This document shows, in pieces, positions 37,001 to 49,128 of a stretch of 64,000 nucleotides of DNA. This DNA comes from Cucumis sativus (Eukaryota; Streptophyta; Magnoliopsida; Cucurbitales; Cucurbitaceae). The DNA is taken from assembly GCF_000004075.3 (NCBI RefSeq), contig NC_026660.2, positions 23,563,498 to 23,627,497 on the forward strand, written 5' to 3'. A program made the position numbers and the translations under genes. A model generated the notes under the pieces. That model did no database searches and was not told the DNA's origin. It worked only from the letters and a program-made list of their open reading frames with translations. Position 1 is the stretch's first letter. Every line of letters starts with the position of its first letter.

Positions 37001-39807
37001 ACTATTATTATTCAGATAAGAACATTAGTTCACATCATCTTCACTAGCAACCTTTGGGGGGGGGGGGGGGGGGGGGGGGGGGTTTAGGCCTCCAACTTGA
37101 AGTTGATGGAGTGTATATTATAGCCCACTCCATGTTTGGGGCTCAAAACATAAAACATAATACTATAATAGTGTATTCACTTATTTATAACCTACAATTA
37201 ACTACAGTAATATGATTTGAAATCTATTTTGCTGCAGTGTTTACTATTTCCTATCTATCATCTATCTCCCACTTTACATTTTATTCTATGCGCGGACACG
37301 TCATGTATTCATAGTCCTGTTGAGGGAGTCAACCTAATAAGAATGTCTAAAACTGGTTAACTAAGTATCTTTGCTCACCCACTTGTGCTTAACCAATAAT
37401 CATATCACATATAAATCACACAATGGTGCAAAAGACATTGATGAGAATGAAGTTTCATACCTGTTCACCCAAGATAACTAATTGGTCAATAGCAGCAGGC
37501 CTGTACACATCTCCGGCCACCAGCATGCAACTTTTCCCCTGTGGTCAACATTGTTTTAAAAAAAACATATTTGATTAAAAGGGATGCAGAAGGAAAACAG
37601 AAAGCAACGAACACAGTACACATGCTTAATTAGAGAAAGATGAAAAGTGTGTGTGAGTGTGTGTAACCTATAACCTTACTTGTTTCTTAAGATAATTGGC
37701 CAATTTTGCACAAACGGTTGTCTTTCCAACTCCTTGCAGACCAGCCAACAGTATGACAGTGGGACCAGACTTGGAGAAAACAAGTTCGGAGACTTCTCCC
37801 CCCATCAATTTCACAAGCTCATCATGTACAATCTATAAGAGACAACAATGAATTGTAGTTAAGTAATTATTTTATATTAATAAACTGAAAAAAAAATTCT
37901 ACTTTCTAGAATCTCCAATTTAATCCAGGCAGCAGGATGCACCTATAAGTAACAAAAATGTAACATAAAAGATATGAAACCATGGCATTATGAAGTTATA
38001 CGCACTAGTAAGATAGCTTCTACGCTAAAGTTAACAACCAACAGTTGAAAATTAATGTTAATGTTTTAAAAAGAAATTGATATGTGTGCTAATGTAAACA
38101 ACAAAAGATGATCCCAGACCTTGGCCCAATACAGATTCAAGATGTAATATTTTCCATGTTCACTCTCGTTTACCCCAAGGAGATTTCCTCAAATCCGTCA
38201 AAAGAAACATATACATAAAAAAGAACATCGTGTTTGATTTGATAAAATTCACATACTACAGCAGACCTACTAATACTATTGCAACATTAAGCGACTGTTA
38301 ATTTCTGAGAAATAACCAAGTCCACATGTACATTTGTAACTGAAGGATTATGTGAGAATATGAAGGTAAAACTCATGGTAGCTTAAATACCTTAACCAAT
38401 TGTTGATCAGGTCTCACTCCTCGAATCACACCAACACCAACAGCTTGGTCACTAACAGCTTGCACAAACCTTCGTACAACAGGAAGGCTTACCTATATTA
38501 ACCAAGCAGGACCCAAAAATCCTTATTTTATACCAAAGCACTGATATAAAAACAATGTAGCAGTTACTTACATCAGCCTCCAGAAGAGCTCTCCTAATAT
38601 CTCGCATTGGCTCCACAATATTTTCCTTTGACAAAACCTCTAGAGGAAGATAATGTTCCATCAACAAAATGAACTTTCTAAGTATCAGCTGTTATCAGAT
38701 CACATTTCAAGGAAAACAATTAAGTACTCCGGTTGAACAAATTAGTTCCTCTGAATTTGATCTGGTTTGATGTAGCCTAAAAATGAAATGTGCACAGTTT
38801 GCCTGAATGCATACATTAAGTCCATATTAGAAGGGAAAATTCCCCCTCCCACCCCACTCCACAGCACCCAACCACCACCCCACCCCGATCCAATCAGTGA
38901 TGAAAGTACTCATAAGAGAGGTATCATTTACCAGTTAAGGTACTTCCAGTACAAGAACATTATGCAAATTGCCATCTGATGTATTTAGAAAATTTTGAAC
39001 ATATATTTCTCGACTATGTTTTACTATCAAACCAATATCAAAGTACTCCAACGATTACCCACGTATATAACAAACTTTAAAATAAGGAAACCAATCAAAA
39101 GGATTAAAGATATTCAGACCTTCTCCTTTGAGCTTGTTCCAAGCAGCCTCCAGGCCACTTGTCAACTGGCCAAACATTTCAGCCCGTACAACCCCACGCA
39201 TGTCTCTCCTAGTGTTGACAGTCTTGGCATGAAGCCAACCCCAAATTTCCCTCTGTGGAAAAAATCAAAACCAAACCTAAGGAACCTGAGAAAGTATTAT
39301 TTACGTTCAATAGTAAATAGCAAAACATTCAAGAATCCTCTCCAATTGACACAAATGGTAGCAAGACTAACGTCTACCAGTGAAAGATAAGAAGGCCTTA
39401 TTTTCTCAAATTTCCCCTCAACAAGCAATTTACAAATTGAGATAATCATAATTTCTCTGTTACCATACATCCAGAACAATATTTCTAACCGGATGGAATA
39501 ACAAAATTTTAGCACTAATTCGTTATACTACACAAAATTCTTCCTCAAAATCGTTATAATTTCAAGGCAACAATCAGAAAGTAACTTAAATACGCAATTA
39601 CTAACTCAATCACTGTCTTACAGTAAACAAATTCCTCGAAGAGAGCGACTTCAAATTGCTCGAACCAAGCCAAGAAGATGAAATACTCGAGGTTTTTCGC
39701 GCGCAGTTGGAACCATGGCACAAGCCTCTACTTGCACAATGAGATTGAGAATTGGAAGTCAAATGACGAGAAGCAACAGTCGAAATTTGCAATCCCTCCA
39801 TTGCCAA
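34067..39807 (-). CDS. cpSRP54: Chloroplast signal recognition particle 54 kDa protein (cpSRP54)
   Basis: Fifteen exons on the minus strand: 39622-39807, 39120-39252, 38572-38639, 38391-38492, 37680-37832, 37461-37538, 36334-36459, 36107-36209, 35909-36009, 35596-35733, 35383-35526, 35117-35192, 34557-34642, 34303-34428, 34067-34171. They total 1725 bases (574 residues; Arabidopsis cpSRP54 is about 564). Residues 1 to ~70 are a Ser-rich plastid transit peptide. The N domain ([18 protein letters not shown]) follows, then the GTPase G domain with P-loop GLQGVGKTT (about 194-202), DTAGR (276-280) and TKLD (334-337). The Met-rich M domain (about 380-535) ends in [13 protein letters not shown]...GFGSGN. 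With cpSRP43 and cpFtsY it delivers light-harvesting proteins to Alb3 in thylakoids, and acts co-translationally on plastid ribosomes. Intron 9 uses a GC donor. The gene is divergent to MEF10. Confidence 0.96.
37056..37082. repeat. Homopolymer of 27 G in cpSRP54 intron 6
   Basis: This is an uninterrupted G tract on the plus strand (C tract in the cpSRP54 transcript) within the 1 kb intron 36460-37460. It is exceptional in such an AT-rich region. Confidence 0.9.
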
Positions 39808-40006
39808 ATTCGACGATTTTCTCTTAGCTCCCCCAAGTCTCAGTATCTGATTTTTCTTTTATCCACTCAGAGATAATATATCCGATTTTTCGCTTATCCT
39901 TTTCAACTCAAATCTGAACCGTCTATTTTTTTGACGTGGACGCATCGACGCTCTGTGTTCAAACGCAGCGTATTGCTCTCTTCTTCAACCTCTAGACTAA
40001 CGGGAA
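39808..40006. promoter_or_regulatory. Bidirectional promoter between cpSRP54 and MEF10
   Basis: Only 199 bases separate the start codons of cpSRP54 (minus) and the PPR gene (plus), so the two 5' leaders and promoters must share or overlap this space. A TGACGTGG element (ACGT-core, bZIP-type site) lies at 39932-39939. No clear TATA box is visible, which is common for housekeeping organelle-protein genes. Confidence 0.65.
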
Positions 40007-41878
40007 ATGAAAAATCATTGCAAATCAAAATCTATGAACGCTCTCTCAACGCCATGGAACACTCAGCTCAGAGAATTAGCAAAACGATGCCAATTTCTTC
40101 AAGCTCTAAGTCTCTATCCCCAAATGCTTCGCCATGGTGATCGCCCCAATGCTTTCACTTTCCCGTTTGCTCTCAAATCCTGCGCGGCCCTCTCACTCCC
40201 CATACTCGGCAGTCAATTCCATGGTCAAATTACCAAAGTTGGGTGTGTTTTTGAACCTTTTGTGCAAACTGGTTTGATTTCTATGTATTGTAAAGGATCT
40301 TTGGTCGACAATGCCCGTAAAGTGTTCGAGGAAAATTTCCACTCCAGAAAGCTTACTGTTTGCTACAATGCTTTGGTTTCCGGCTATGTTTCGAATTCAA
40401 AATGTTCTGAAGCGGTTCTTTTGTTTCGCCAAATGAATGAGGAGGGTGTCCCTGTTAATTCAGTTACTTTGCTGGGTTTGATTCCAGCTTGTGTATCTCC
40501 GATTAATTTGGAGCTTGGATCGTCTCTACATTGCTCCACATTGAAATATGGATTCGATTCAGATGTCTCTGTTGTTAATTGCTTCATTACTATGTACATG
40601 AAATGTGGCTCGGTTAATTACGCACAGAAGCTGTTTGATGAAATGCCTGTGAAGGGTTTGATTTCTTGGAACGCTATGGTTTCTGGGTACGCACAAAATG
40701 GGTTGGCAACTAATGTTTTGGAGCTCTACCGTAACATGGATATGAATGGGGTTCACCCAGATCCTGTAACTCTTGTTGGGGTTTTATCATCTTGCGCGAA
40801 CCTTGGAGCTCAGAGCGTTGGCCATGAGGTGGAATTTAAGATCCAAGCTAGTGGGTTTACCAGTAATCCATTTCTGAATAATGCTTTGATCAATATGTAC
40901 GCAAGGTGTGGCAATTTGACAAAAGCACAAGCCGTGTTTGACGGAATGCCTGAGAGAACATTAGTTTCCTGGACAGCAATTATAGGTGGCTATGGAATGC
41001 ATGGACATGGAGAAATTGCAGTGCAGCTTTTCAAAGAGATGATAAGGAGTGGCATTGAACCTGATGGAACTGCATTTGTGTGTGTCTTGTCTGCCTGTAG
41101 CCATGCAGGACTCACTGATCAGGGCTTGGAATACTTCAAAATGATGAAGAGAAACTATCAATTGGAACCGGGTCCCGAACATTATTCATGTATGGTGGAT
41201 CTTCTGGGGCGAGCAGGGCGGCTTAAAGAAGCTCAAACTCTAATTGAATCCATGCCAATAAAGCCTGATGGTGCCGTCTGGGGAGCTCTTCTAGGTGCTT
41301 GTAAGATCCACAAGAATGTTGAGTTAGCAGAGTTGGCTTTTGAACGTGTGATCGAACTTGAACCAGAAAATATAGGATACTATGTTTTATTATCAAACAT
41401 TTACTCTAACGCCAATAATTCAAAAGGGGTTTTGAGGATTCGGATTATGATGAAGGAGAAGAAGCTGAAGAAGGATCCTGGATGTAGCTATGTTGAATTG
41501 AAAGGCAGAGTTCATCCATTTATAGTCGGGGATAGAAACCATCTTCAGTCTGATGAGATATATAGGGTTTTGGAAGAGTTGGAAGCGATAATAATGCAGG
41601 AATTTGGAAAGCCTGAGAAAGATAATAGAGAAGAAAGCAACAAAGATGGTTTTACTCGTGTTGGAGTTCATAGTGAAAAATTGGCTGTTGCTTTTGGCCT
41701 CCTGAATACTACGACTGGGGCTGAAGTTGTTATAATAAAGAATCTTAGGATATGTGAAGATTGTCACTTGTTTTTCAAGATGGTTAGTAAAATTGTCCAT
41801 CGTCAATTAACTGTTAGAGATGCTACTCGGTTCCATCATTTTAGAAATGGGAGCTGTTCTTGTAAAGATTATTGGTAG
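40007..41878 (+). CDS. MEF10: DYW-class PPR protein, MEF10 orthologue
   Basis: This intronless gene encodes 623 residues. The start is fixed by an in-frame stop codon two codons upstream (at 39998). From about residue 16 ([21 protein letters not shown]) it is a string of PLS-type pentatricopeptide repeats, such as '[20 protein letters not shown]', then E and E+ motifs from about residue 430. It ends in a DYW deaminase domain. The zinc and catalytic residues are visible: HSE at 555-557, CEDC at 583-586, and the terminal CSCKDYW. Sequence and architecture match Arabidopsis At3g11460 (MEF10), a mitochondrial C-to-U RNA editing factor. Each PPR recognises one RNA base and the DYW domain performs deamination. 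The targeting peptide looks short, as in the Arabidopsis protein. Confidence 0.9.
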   Translation: MKNHCKSKSMNALSTPWNTQLRELAKRCQFLQALSLYPQMLRHGDRPNAFTFPFALKSCAALSLPILGSQFHGQITKVGCVFEPFVQTGLISMYCKGSLVDNARKVFEENFHSRKLTVCYNALVSGYVSNSKCSEAVLLFRQMNEEGVPVNSVTLLGLIPACVSPINLELGSSLHCSTLKYGFDSDVSVVNCFITMYMKCGSVNYAQKLFDEMPVKGLISWNAMVSGYAQNGLATNVLELYRNMDMNGVHPDPVTLVGVLSSCANLGAQSVGHEVEFKIQASGFTSNPFLNNALINMYARCGNLTKAQAVFDGMPERTLVSWTAIIGGYGMHGHGEIAVQLFKEMIRSGIEPDGTAFVCVLSACSHAGLTDQGLEYFKMMKRNYQLEPGPEHYSCMVDLLGRAGRLKEAQTLIESMPIKPDGAVWGALLGACKIHKNVELAELAFERVIELEPENIGYYVLLSNIYSNANNSKGVLRIRIMMKEKKLKKDPGCSYVELKGRVHPFIVGDRNHLQSDEIYRVLEELEAIIMQEFGKPEKDNREESNKDGFTRVGVHSEKLAVAFGLLNTTTGAEVVIIKNLRICEDCHLFFKMVSKIVHRQLTVRDATRFHHFRNGSCSCKDYW

Positions 41879-42767
41879 AATCATGGACTTGTTTAGTTTC
41901 AGTTAGACTTCAAATTAAGTGTCTCTTAGCCCTTGAACTTAGAACTTTACTGAATATGTGATGGTTTCAGAAGTGGGCTAATAACATGAAAGGAGCCACA
42001 GATGTATACAAATTAAAATTTATGGATTAACACCCATAATTTCCTTTCATGCTAATAGATTGTAGATTGCGTCAAGTTACCACCCGGGTGGCGTATACCG
42101 CTGCTTCGATTACAAAATATTAGGATTAGAGGCATTTAAAAGGCATTTACGAGATTTCTTCCCAAGCTAGAACAATATAACATATTTAGAGGTAAATTTT
42201 AAATGATTAAGATCACTATAGTATATTCAATTTGATGTATAATCTAACACTTCTAAAACTGCTGTTAAAAATAGAAAAAGTATCTATGGTTCATTTTTTA
42301 TGATTATGAACTTTGTAATATACAAAGTTGTATCGAAAAATTCCAATCACTAGCAGGTTTTGATAGTATCTTCAAAACGTACAATGGAGGAGAGGACACG
42401 TATAAAATTGGTCGATTTGGCAACGCATGGTTGAAATGATTAATGAGCACATTTCGAAATGATACAGTGGCACTCATAGACTTGGAACAAATAGAATTTG
42501 GATCTTGGGGCTGTGGCAGAAGAGAGAATATTTGGTTTCGTGAGAAAAATCTTACCTAATGCAATGAATCTATCTTTCCCAGAATAATACAGAAACCCCA
42601 TTGCTGACATTAGAATCCTGACTGTCCAGAATGATGGAGTACAAGAATTCGTTCTAAAATCCATAACATCCCAAAATTATACATACTACAAATCCGAATG
42701 TTTAACTCAATCCATCTATTAAACAGATCAGCAGCAAGAATCAAACCAACTTCCAACACGTTCGCAA
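41879..42767. other. Intergenic between convergent MEF10 and SmG
   Basis: The MEF10 and SmG 3' ends face each other across about 890 bases. This should contain both 3' UTRs. Nothing else is recognisable. Confidence 0.6.
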
Positions 42768-43952
42768 TCACTGCATCCTGTTTACAGGTTCAAGTGCTTC
42801 AACAGTGACCACACTATTTCCTCTAATCACCTGAAATAAAAACCAAAATGGTGATCAATTCTTGGATTATTCCAGTGTTAATCAATTAACGCAAACATTG
42901 AGAATGCTGATGGTTTGACACACACAACCTTCCAACTCGTCAGATTGTTTTGGTTCAATTGTCCCTTAGTGTCAACATGGTGTCCCCAATAAAAAGATGA
43001 TGGGGCTTATTTCATTCAATATATTTGTATGAATTAGAATACATCCAAATCTTCAAACAATTATGCCATTTTGCCATACTGCACCTACTTTTAATAGTTG
43101 TATTTTACTGATCCCCTAGCTCTAGTTCTTGTTTCCTATACACTATGTCTCTTTCTAATTTGAGCATCTATCTCTTTTCATCACATATCAAAAAAAAGTA
43201 TTGTTTCCATTTTGGAAAATAAATTATTAGAGAAGAAAATAACAGCGACCCACCACCATGCCAATATCAGTTTTCTCGTTGCCATTCACTTCCACGGTGT
43301 TGTCAACCACTAGATTCATAAACTGGTCAAAGCCTCGAAGAGTTCCAATTACCAAGCGATTAGCGTTGAGTTTTACTGCAAAGTTCAATTTAGAAGCATC
43401 GTCAATTTGAATGCACATAGTTTCGACATGCTACTAAAATACTAATGTTCAACCTTTAACAGATGACCACAAAATTAGGTAGAGATCCTTCAGTAGTATA
43501 TTATCTAACCCTAAAGTCCCAATACTTCCTCCGTTCGTCTCCGAACAGTTACACGTAAATACTAAACCCTAAACCCGTAAAACTCAACTTCATGATCCTC
43601 GCATTACAAAAAGACATTGTTTTGTTTCAGTGCGCGATAAAGTTCGCAGTAATCAATATCAAACGGAATTGCAAATCATATGGCATAAATTAAAAGAAAA
43701 CAAACATTTCCAACTTCTCCAGAATTTAACTGAGAGAGAAAATCTACATCTATCTATCTATAAAGAACAACGAAATGTAGAAACAAGCTTGTGAGAAATA
43801 GAACTTACTCTGAAGCTTTTTGTCCATATATCTGCAAAAAAGAAGGGAGGAAATGAGAACCAAATGAAAATAGCTGAAACAATCGAACCAAAAATATAAA
43901 AGTTAAGATACACTTACTTTTTGAGATCCGGAGGCTGTCCTGACCTACTCAT
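42768..43952 (-). CDS. SmG: Small nuclear ribonucleoprotein SmG
   Basis: Four exons on the minus strand: 43918-43952, 43809-43831, 43254-43375 and 42768-42830, joining to 80 residues. The protein starts MSRSGQPPDLKKYMDKKLQI. The Sm1 motif follows with KLNANRLVIGTLRGFDQFMN and LVVDNTVEV; the Sm2 motif contains GMVVIRGNSVVTVEALEPV; it ends VNRMQ. This is the canonical SmG sequence and length. SmG is one of seven proteins forming the Sm ring on U1, U2, U4 and U5 snRNAs, the core of the spliceosomal snRNPs in the nucleus. Exon 2 is a 23-base microexon. The upstream region carries three TGGGCC 'site II' elements typical of plant housekeeping promoters. Confidence 0.95.
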
Positions 43953-44163
43953 GGTGAAGAACGCAAAAAAAAAAGAGCTGTGAAGAGGATTCAACAGGAC
44001 AGAGGTCAGAGAGATGAAAAAAACCCTAATTAATCGAGAAAAAGGTCACGGCGAGTCTTCGGATTTTGTTCACGGGATGACGACATATTTGGGCCGAAAA
44101 CTTGTTTTGGGCCTCCTAAACATGGGCCCATTTAAATTGATTTTTTAAAAAAATATATATAAC
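43953..44163 (-). promoter_or_regulatory. SmG promoter with site II (TGGGCC) elements
   Basis: TGGGCC hexamers lie at 44090-44095, 44108-44113 and 44123-44128, roughly 140-175 bases upstream of the SmG start codon. Site II motifs bind TCP factors and are common in plant promoters for translation, cell-cycle and RNA-processing genes. The stretch near 44144-44152 is a T run on the minus strand just after the tRNA and probably terminates its RNA polymerase III transcript. Confidence 0.6.
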
Positions 44164-44235
44164 GGGGTGTTGCGAGAATCGAACTCGCGACCTCTCGCAC
44201 CCGAAGCGAGAATCATACCACTAGACCAAACACCC
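44164..44235 (-). tRNA. tRNA-Pro (CGG)
   Basis: This 72-base cloverleaf is on the minus strand. The acceptor stem GGGTGTT pairs with AACACCC, with C as discriminator base. The anticodon arm CTCGC/GCGAG closes the loop TTCGGGT, giving anticodon CGG (proline). The T arm is GCGAG-TTCGATT-CTCGC, a perfect five-pair stem. No CCA is encoded and there is no intron, as expected for a nuclear tRNA gene. A run of T follows about 12 bases downstream. It sits between the SmG promoter and an intergenic region. Confidence 0.97.
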
Positions 44236-47200
44236 TGATTTATGATCAATAACAAAATAAAATGTTCTTCTAATTAAAATTTATTTAGTTCTATAGAAAC
44301 CTCTTGGGACAAATCTTTATAAATATTATTTTAATTTTCAAAATATAAAACTAAGAAAAAAAAGTCATTAATAAACTATACTTATTAAGTCAATTTCAGT
44401 TTTAGGATGGATGATAGAAGTTACTTCCCAAGTATGGAATAGTTGGATTGATACCATCATTAACTCTCTTGAATTTATAGATGAAAAATTAGATTCTCAA
44501 ACTCATATAAATGTAAAAAAAGATATTACAATATATTTAAAGCGATATTCTTTTTAAAAAAATGAACTTATAAATTTCATTTAAAACATGTTCGGCAAAT
44601 TTTCACTAATTTAGTATTAAAATGTGAACTTATTTGAGTCAAAAGAGCGCCAGTGTGAGTGTGAAAGTAAACGATTATTATTTAGGTGTTGTGCATCGCC
44701 AAATCATCGGTCGAACAAATAGAAGCAAAAATCCGAAACATCTGACTTGATAAGCGTTGAAATCAAGTCAAAGCGTTGATATTTATTATTAGGCCCAGCC
44801 CACTTGGCCCTTTATTGGCCCAATTCTCTGTCCTTTTCACATTTTCAACTCCCACTTATTTCTTCAATCTATCAAATCAAAATTGTCTTATTTGTACTTA
44901 AATTAAGATTTCAAGAAAAGAAAATAACTATAATAATAATATTGATTAGCTTATATAACTCTTGAAAATTCGAAACATTGAAACAAAGAAAGAAAAACTT
45001 GAAATTTTTTTTTGTATTTTTAAAAAATAACAAACCCATCAAATATTAACAATTTAAAAAATGAAAAACACACGTACTTACATAACAAATGCAAAAAATA
45101 CTTCAATCAATACGACATTAATTGACCACTCGAGCCTAAAATATTTGATACACAAACATCAATTTGGTAAGTCTAGATCTAGATTGAATTGTTCAAATCT
45201 TACTACTGGTTTAAGTTTAGATTTGAATGCACGTTTAGATTTAGTTACTTGGAAAATATTTTGATGTTATGTTATATTTCTAAAAATTAAAATTTTAAAA
45301 TTGGTTAAAATTTTAAATTTTAAAATATAAAAACGCAAAAAAATTGAATATAATATTTTAAAACTAAAACAAAAAATCAAGTAACTATCAAACAAAATTT
45401 TAAATTTGGTTTTTGAAAACTAAAATTATAAGCACTATGATCAACTTATTAGTTTATTGGTTTTGCTATCTCTACTTTCCAAAACTAAGTAATGGGTTGA
45501 TATTCATTTGAAACATAGTTTTTTTTACTAGTGAGTTTAATTTAGTATAATAAGAATAATTGAAGAAGAAGATTACTTTTCATTTTCTAAAAAATCATTT
45601 GAAATTTTTTTAAAATCTATTTTGAATAATCGTTAAATGTTAATTTTTTTCTCTTCTAAGATGATTAAATTAAATACTTAAAAAGTTAAATCAAGTATAT
45701 CGTACATTCTACATCATTAGTTATTATTTTAAATCATACTTCAGTATGAAAGGAAAAGAGGTTAAAAAGTAAAAAGAGTAATTTTTTAAAAAAAGTGAGA
45801 AAAACATGAGGTAACTTTTTTATTTTTACTTTTGTTTAGAGAAACTTTTATTACACAAATTTATTTCTAAAGAAAAGCCAATTCAAACCACAATACTCTC
45901 ACCAACCCACCCAAAATAAATAAATAAACAAGATTGATTAAGCAACCATTCATGGTGACCACAATCATTAATCTTTCTCTCTACAAACTAACATGTTAAT
46001 AATTTCATGTGTATGAATAAATAACTAATTAATGTAGAGAGTAATTAATTGTATAAAAAGGCAACTTCATCAATTATTCTTCAACCTTTGGTTGGATTCT
46101 CTGACAAATTATTTTATTTTCATTTTTCTACAAAAGGGTTTTAATTTCAATTTATACTAATACTTAAATCTATTTGTTTGTTTATTTAAAAATCAAAATC
46201 TAAGCTTATATTAAAATTTAAAAATAAGGTAGGTAACAGTGGTCCAACACCTTATAATACAAGAAAAAACCAAAAATTCTTGTAGCATATTGTTATATTC
46301 ATATCAATTAGTGTGCTCTTTATAATTTCTTACAACAAAAATACATTTTTATAGTTTTTTTAGAAAATAAATATTTAATGTTTTGTTTAAAGAAAATAAT
46401 TACACTAAGAACATAAAAATTGATGCAGAGGAACTCTAAACATAATGAAAAATAATTCATTATATGGTAAACGGTTAAACATAAAAAGATGCATAAACTA
46501 ATATTTTTATACTACTTGGAACTCATGACTTCTTTAAACATACGAAATAACTACTCTTTAGACATTTTACCAAAATCCAACACAAATTTAGTGATTGACA
46601 TTGGTGTAATTTCAATTTTTTTTTAAAATATATTCGGATAGAGCATTTTATCATGGTTTAATAAAAAAATAATATTGATATGATAAAAATTTATTTAAGA
46701 TTGTAAAAGTAGACCAACATTAGAAGCTTCTAATAATACATGTTAATGAATTGAAAGGAAGAAGAATAGGAAGAAGTGGTTCTTGATTTGATAATGTGAA
46801 ATGTTTAATTTTGGTAAATATAAAAAAGAAAAAGTTAGGAGTCAAGGGAAAGAGGGGGGTTTTGAATGATAAGTGGTTGCCATTATTTCAAACTAAAACG
46901 CCTTCTCATATTCTCTCTTTTTAGTGGTTGAGCACCAAAGTCCATTCTTTTATGCCGCTCCCTTTGAATATCTTTCACATCTCATTCTTTTGTCTCTTTT
47001 CCATATCATATCATATATCATATATCATATATATATATATATATACACTTAGTTACTATAATATTCATCTATATGTATATGTATACCTTCCAAAGTTAGG
47101 GGTATAATAGTCATCGTGTTAAATAGAATGTCGATGTTTAACTAAACTTATGTCAACTTGTCGTTGCAAATATACCAAAGTCCAAGAAAACAACATGTTC

Positions 47201-48616
47201 TCACACTAATCAATTGCATCTTTAAATCGACCGTTGTTGGTCCCAAAATTAGTCGGTAGATTATTTAACTTATATTTTCATCTATAAGACAATAATTAAA
47301 TACAATGGTTGATTATTGAAAGTAGTTTAAGATTTGTTTGGTGGAAATATTGAGTAGAGATAAAAAGTAAAATAAACAGGAAAATATTAGTAAGTAACAA
47401 TAATGTATTTATAAAAGTTTTTTTAAAAAATTATTGTAAGTGACAAAACTAATAAACATATTTACAAAACATAGTAAAATTTTAGATTGTATAAATGATG
47501 ACACCAGTAGATATTCAAAAACTTCTATTAGTGTTTATTAATTTTGTTGATCGATAAAATCTAAGATTTTATTATATTTTTGTTATTTTTTCTAGATAAA
47601 AAACAGTAAGAGGAAACACACATGGTAAAGAAATTCAAAAGAAAATTTTGATTTATCAAAGAAAATCATCAACTTTGACATTTTAATGTGATACACAACT
47701 ACTTGTCAAACATATGACGCAAATTAAATGAGTTTTTTCCAAACCATATGTTAAACTATAATTGAAGTCAATGTGTCAATACTTTTATATTTTCCAATAT
47801 GTTTTTGAAGTTTCATGGTCATCGTTACTATCATTTTGTTTTAGCATTAAAAACCTCTAATATTAATGAAAAGCAGCAGTCAATAGCATAACTTGATAAA
47901 GATAAGGTATAGTATATTTTGATTTCTCACATATATTGTCAACCAACATAAAGTGTATGCATTATTGATAATATTTTTTCTTCCTAAATTACAAATCTTT
48001 AAAAGTTTAAAATTTAAGCTTAATAAGTTTTTAAAACATCTAAAAATTCTTAAAATTAATAATGGTAAAATCTATTTCTAAAATACAATCCGTTGTCAAT
48101 GTACTCTTAAAATTTATTATTTAAAATTGGTTAAGATTAGACTTTAAATTTAACTTACAACCGTAGAAGATTGAAGGTTCAATTTTAAAATCTATATAAA
48201 AAAAAATAAAATTTGATATTTATAATTAAAATTTTAAAAGTATATTCAACAATTTAGAAAAAATATTTAGATTTGGATTTGTTTAGATTAATGTGAGATT
48301 TTTTCTGAAGATTTTGGTACAGTTTAAATTTGGTTTGTACCAAATGTAAACGAATATTCAACGATTTTTCTTCAATTTGATATATGAAAAGGAAAACAAA
48401 TCTGTAGTAAAATTAGGTTGATAGAGTTTTTTGATTTGATTTGGTTATATTTATGAAAATTAACGAAAAAACTATGCAATTAGAGTTTAATTTACACTAT
48501 AAATTAAAGCATAGAATTGGAATAATTGAGACTGAATGAGTAACCGTCAAAGTCAATAGTCCAATCTCTCTCTTTTCAAATCCCTTTTATTCCTCTACCC
48601 GCCTCCTTCGTTTTTG
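44236..48616. other. ~4.4 kb intergenic region
   Basis: AT-rich with no recognised gene. A cluster of GGCCCA motifs (44792-44797, 44817-44822 and a GCCCA between) lies on the far side of the tRNA and looks like promoter sequence without an obvious gene. An (AT)n run is near 47027-47046. The last ~100 bases lead into the SAUR promoter. Confidence 0.55.
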
Positions 48617-48622
48617 TATAAA
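48617..48622 (+). promoter_or_regulatory. TATA box of the SAUR gene
   Basis: TATAAA lies 99 bases before the SAUR start codon, in a 'gtataaatccc' context typical of plant TATA promoters. Confidence 0.6.
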
Positions 48623-48720
48623 TCCCTTTTTCACTTCCTCCATTTTCTCCATCTCCATGGATTCATAGCTTCACCTTTCAAAACCCTAATCGCCTCTCCA
48701 CTTTCTTCCTTCACAAGAAA

Positions 48721-49128
48721 ATGCTCGCCAAGAAAATGGTTTCCTTCAAGAAACTCGCCAAGAAAGTGAAGGCCGTCCGGGTCGGAACCGAGACCGAACA
48801 TTCCCACAACGAATGTTTGCTCACTGATCGCTTTGAATTACCCGCAGATCATGACTCTAATTCTCCCTCATCTCCCACCTCAACGCCGACCGGCTCCTTC
48901 GCCATTTACGTCGGCGAAGAACGCCAGCGCTTCGTCGTTCCGACAAGTTTCCTCTCGCATCCGCTCTTCAGGATGGTGCTCGACAAAGCGTACAGAGAGT
49001 TCGGATTCGAACAGAGGAATGCGCTTGTGGTTCCTTGTAGTGTCTCTGCTTTTCAAGAAATTGTTAGCGCTGTTGAATGCTGCAATGGCAGATTCGATTT
49101 CGGCGAGATTGTTGAGGAGTTTCTATAG
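48721..49128 (+). CDS. SAUR-family small auxin-up RNA protein
   Basis: This intronless gene encodes 135 residues. The conserved SAUR core spans about residues 57-120: GSFAIYVGEERQRFVVPTSF, then LSHPLFRMVLDKAYREFGFE, then the 'LVVPC' block followed by F at the end of the domain. The N-terminus (MVSFKKLAKKVKAV) is basic and amphipathic, followed by a variable linker rich in Ser/Thr/Pro; the C-terminus ends FGEIVEEFL. SAURs are auxin-induced and promote cell expansion by inhibiting PP2C-D phosphatases, which keeps plasma-membrane H+-ATPases active. The first ATG is used; an in-frame ATG five codons later (48736) is an alternative. A TATA box lies at 48617. The subgroup is not assigned. Confidence 0.92.
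   Translation: MLAKKMVSFKKLAKKVKAVRVGTETEHSHNECLLTDRFELPADHDSNSPSSPTSTPTGSFAIYVGEERQRFVVPTSFLSHPLFRMVLDKAYREFGFEQRNALVVPCSVSAFQEIVSAVECCNGRFDFGEIVEEFL

Noticed and set aside
39931-40140. 69-residue plus-strand frame overlapping the MEF10 start
   Set aside because: It is in a different frame from the PPR protein and has no homology that I recognise.
43520-43550. 'acttcctccgttcgtc' resembling the end of a Stowaway MITE
   Set aside because: No matching inverted end or TA duplication was found in the SmG intron.
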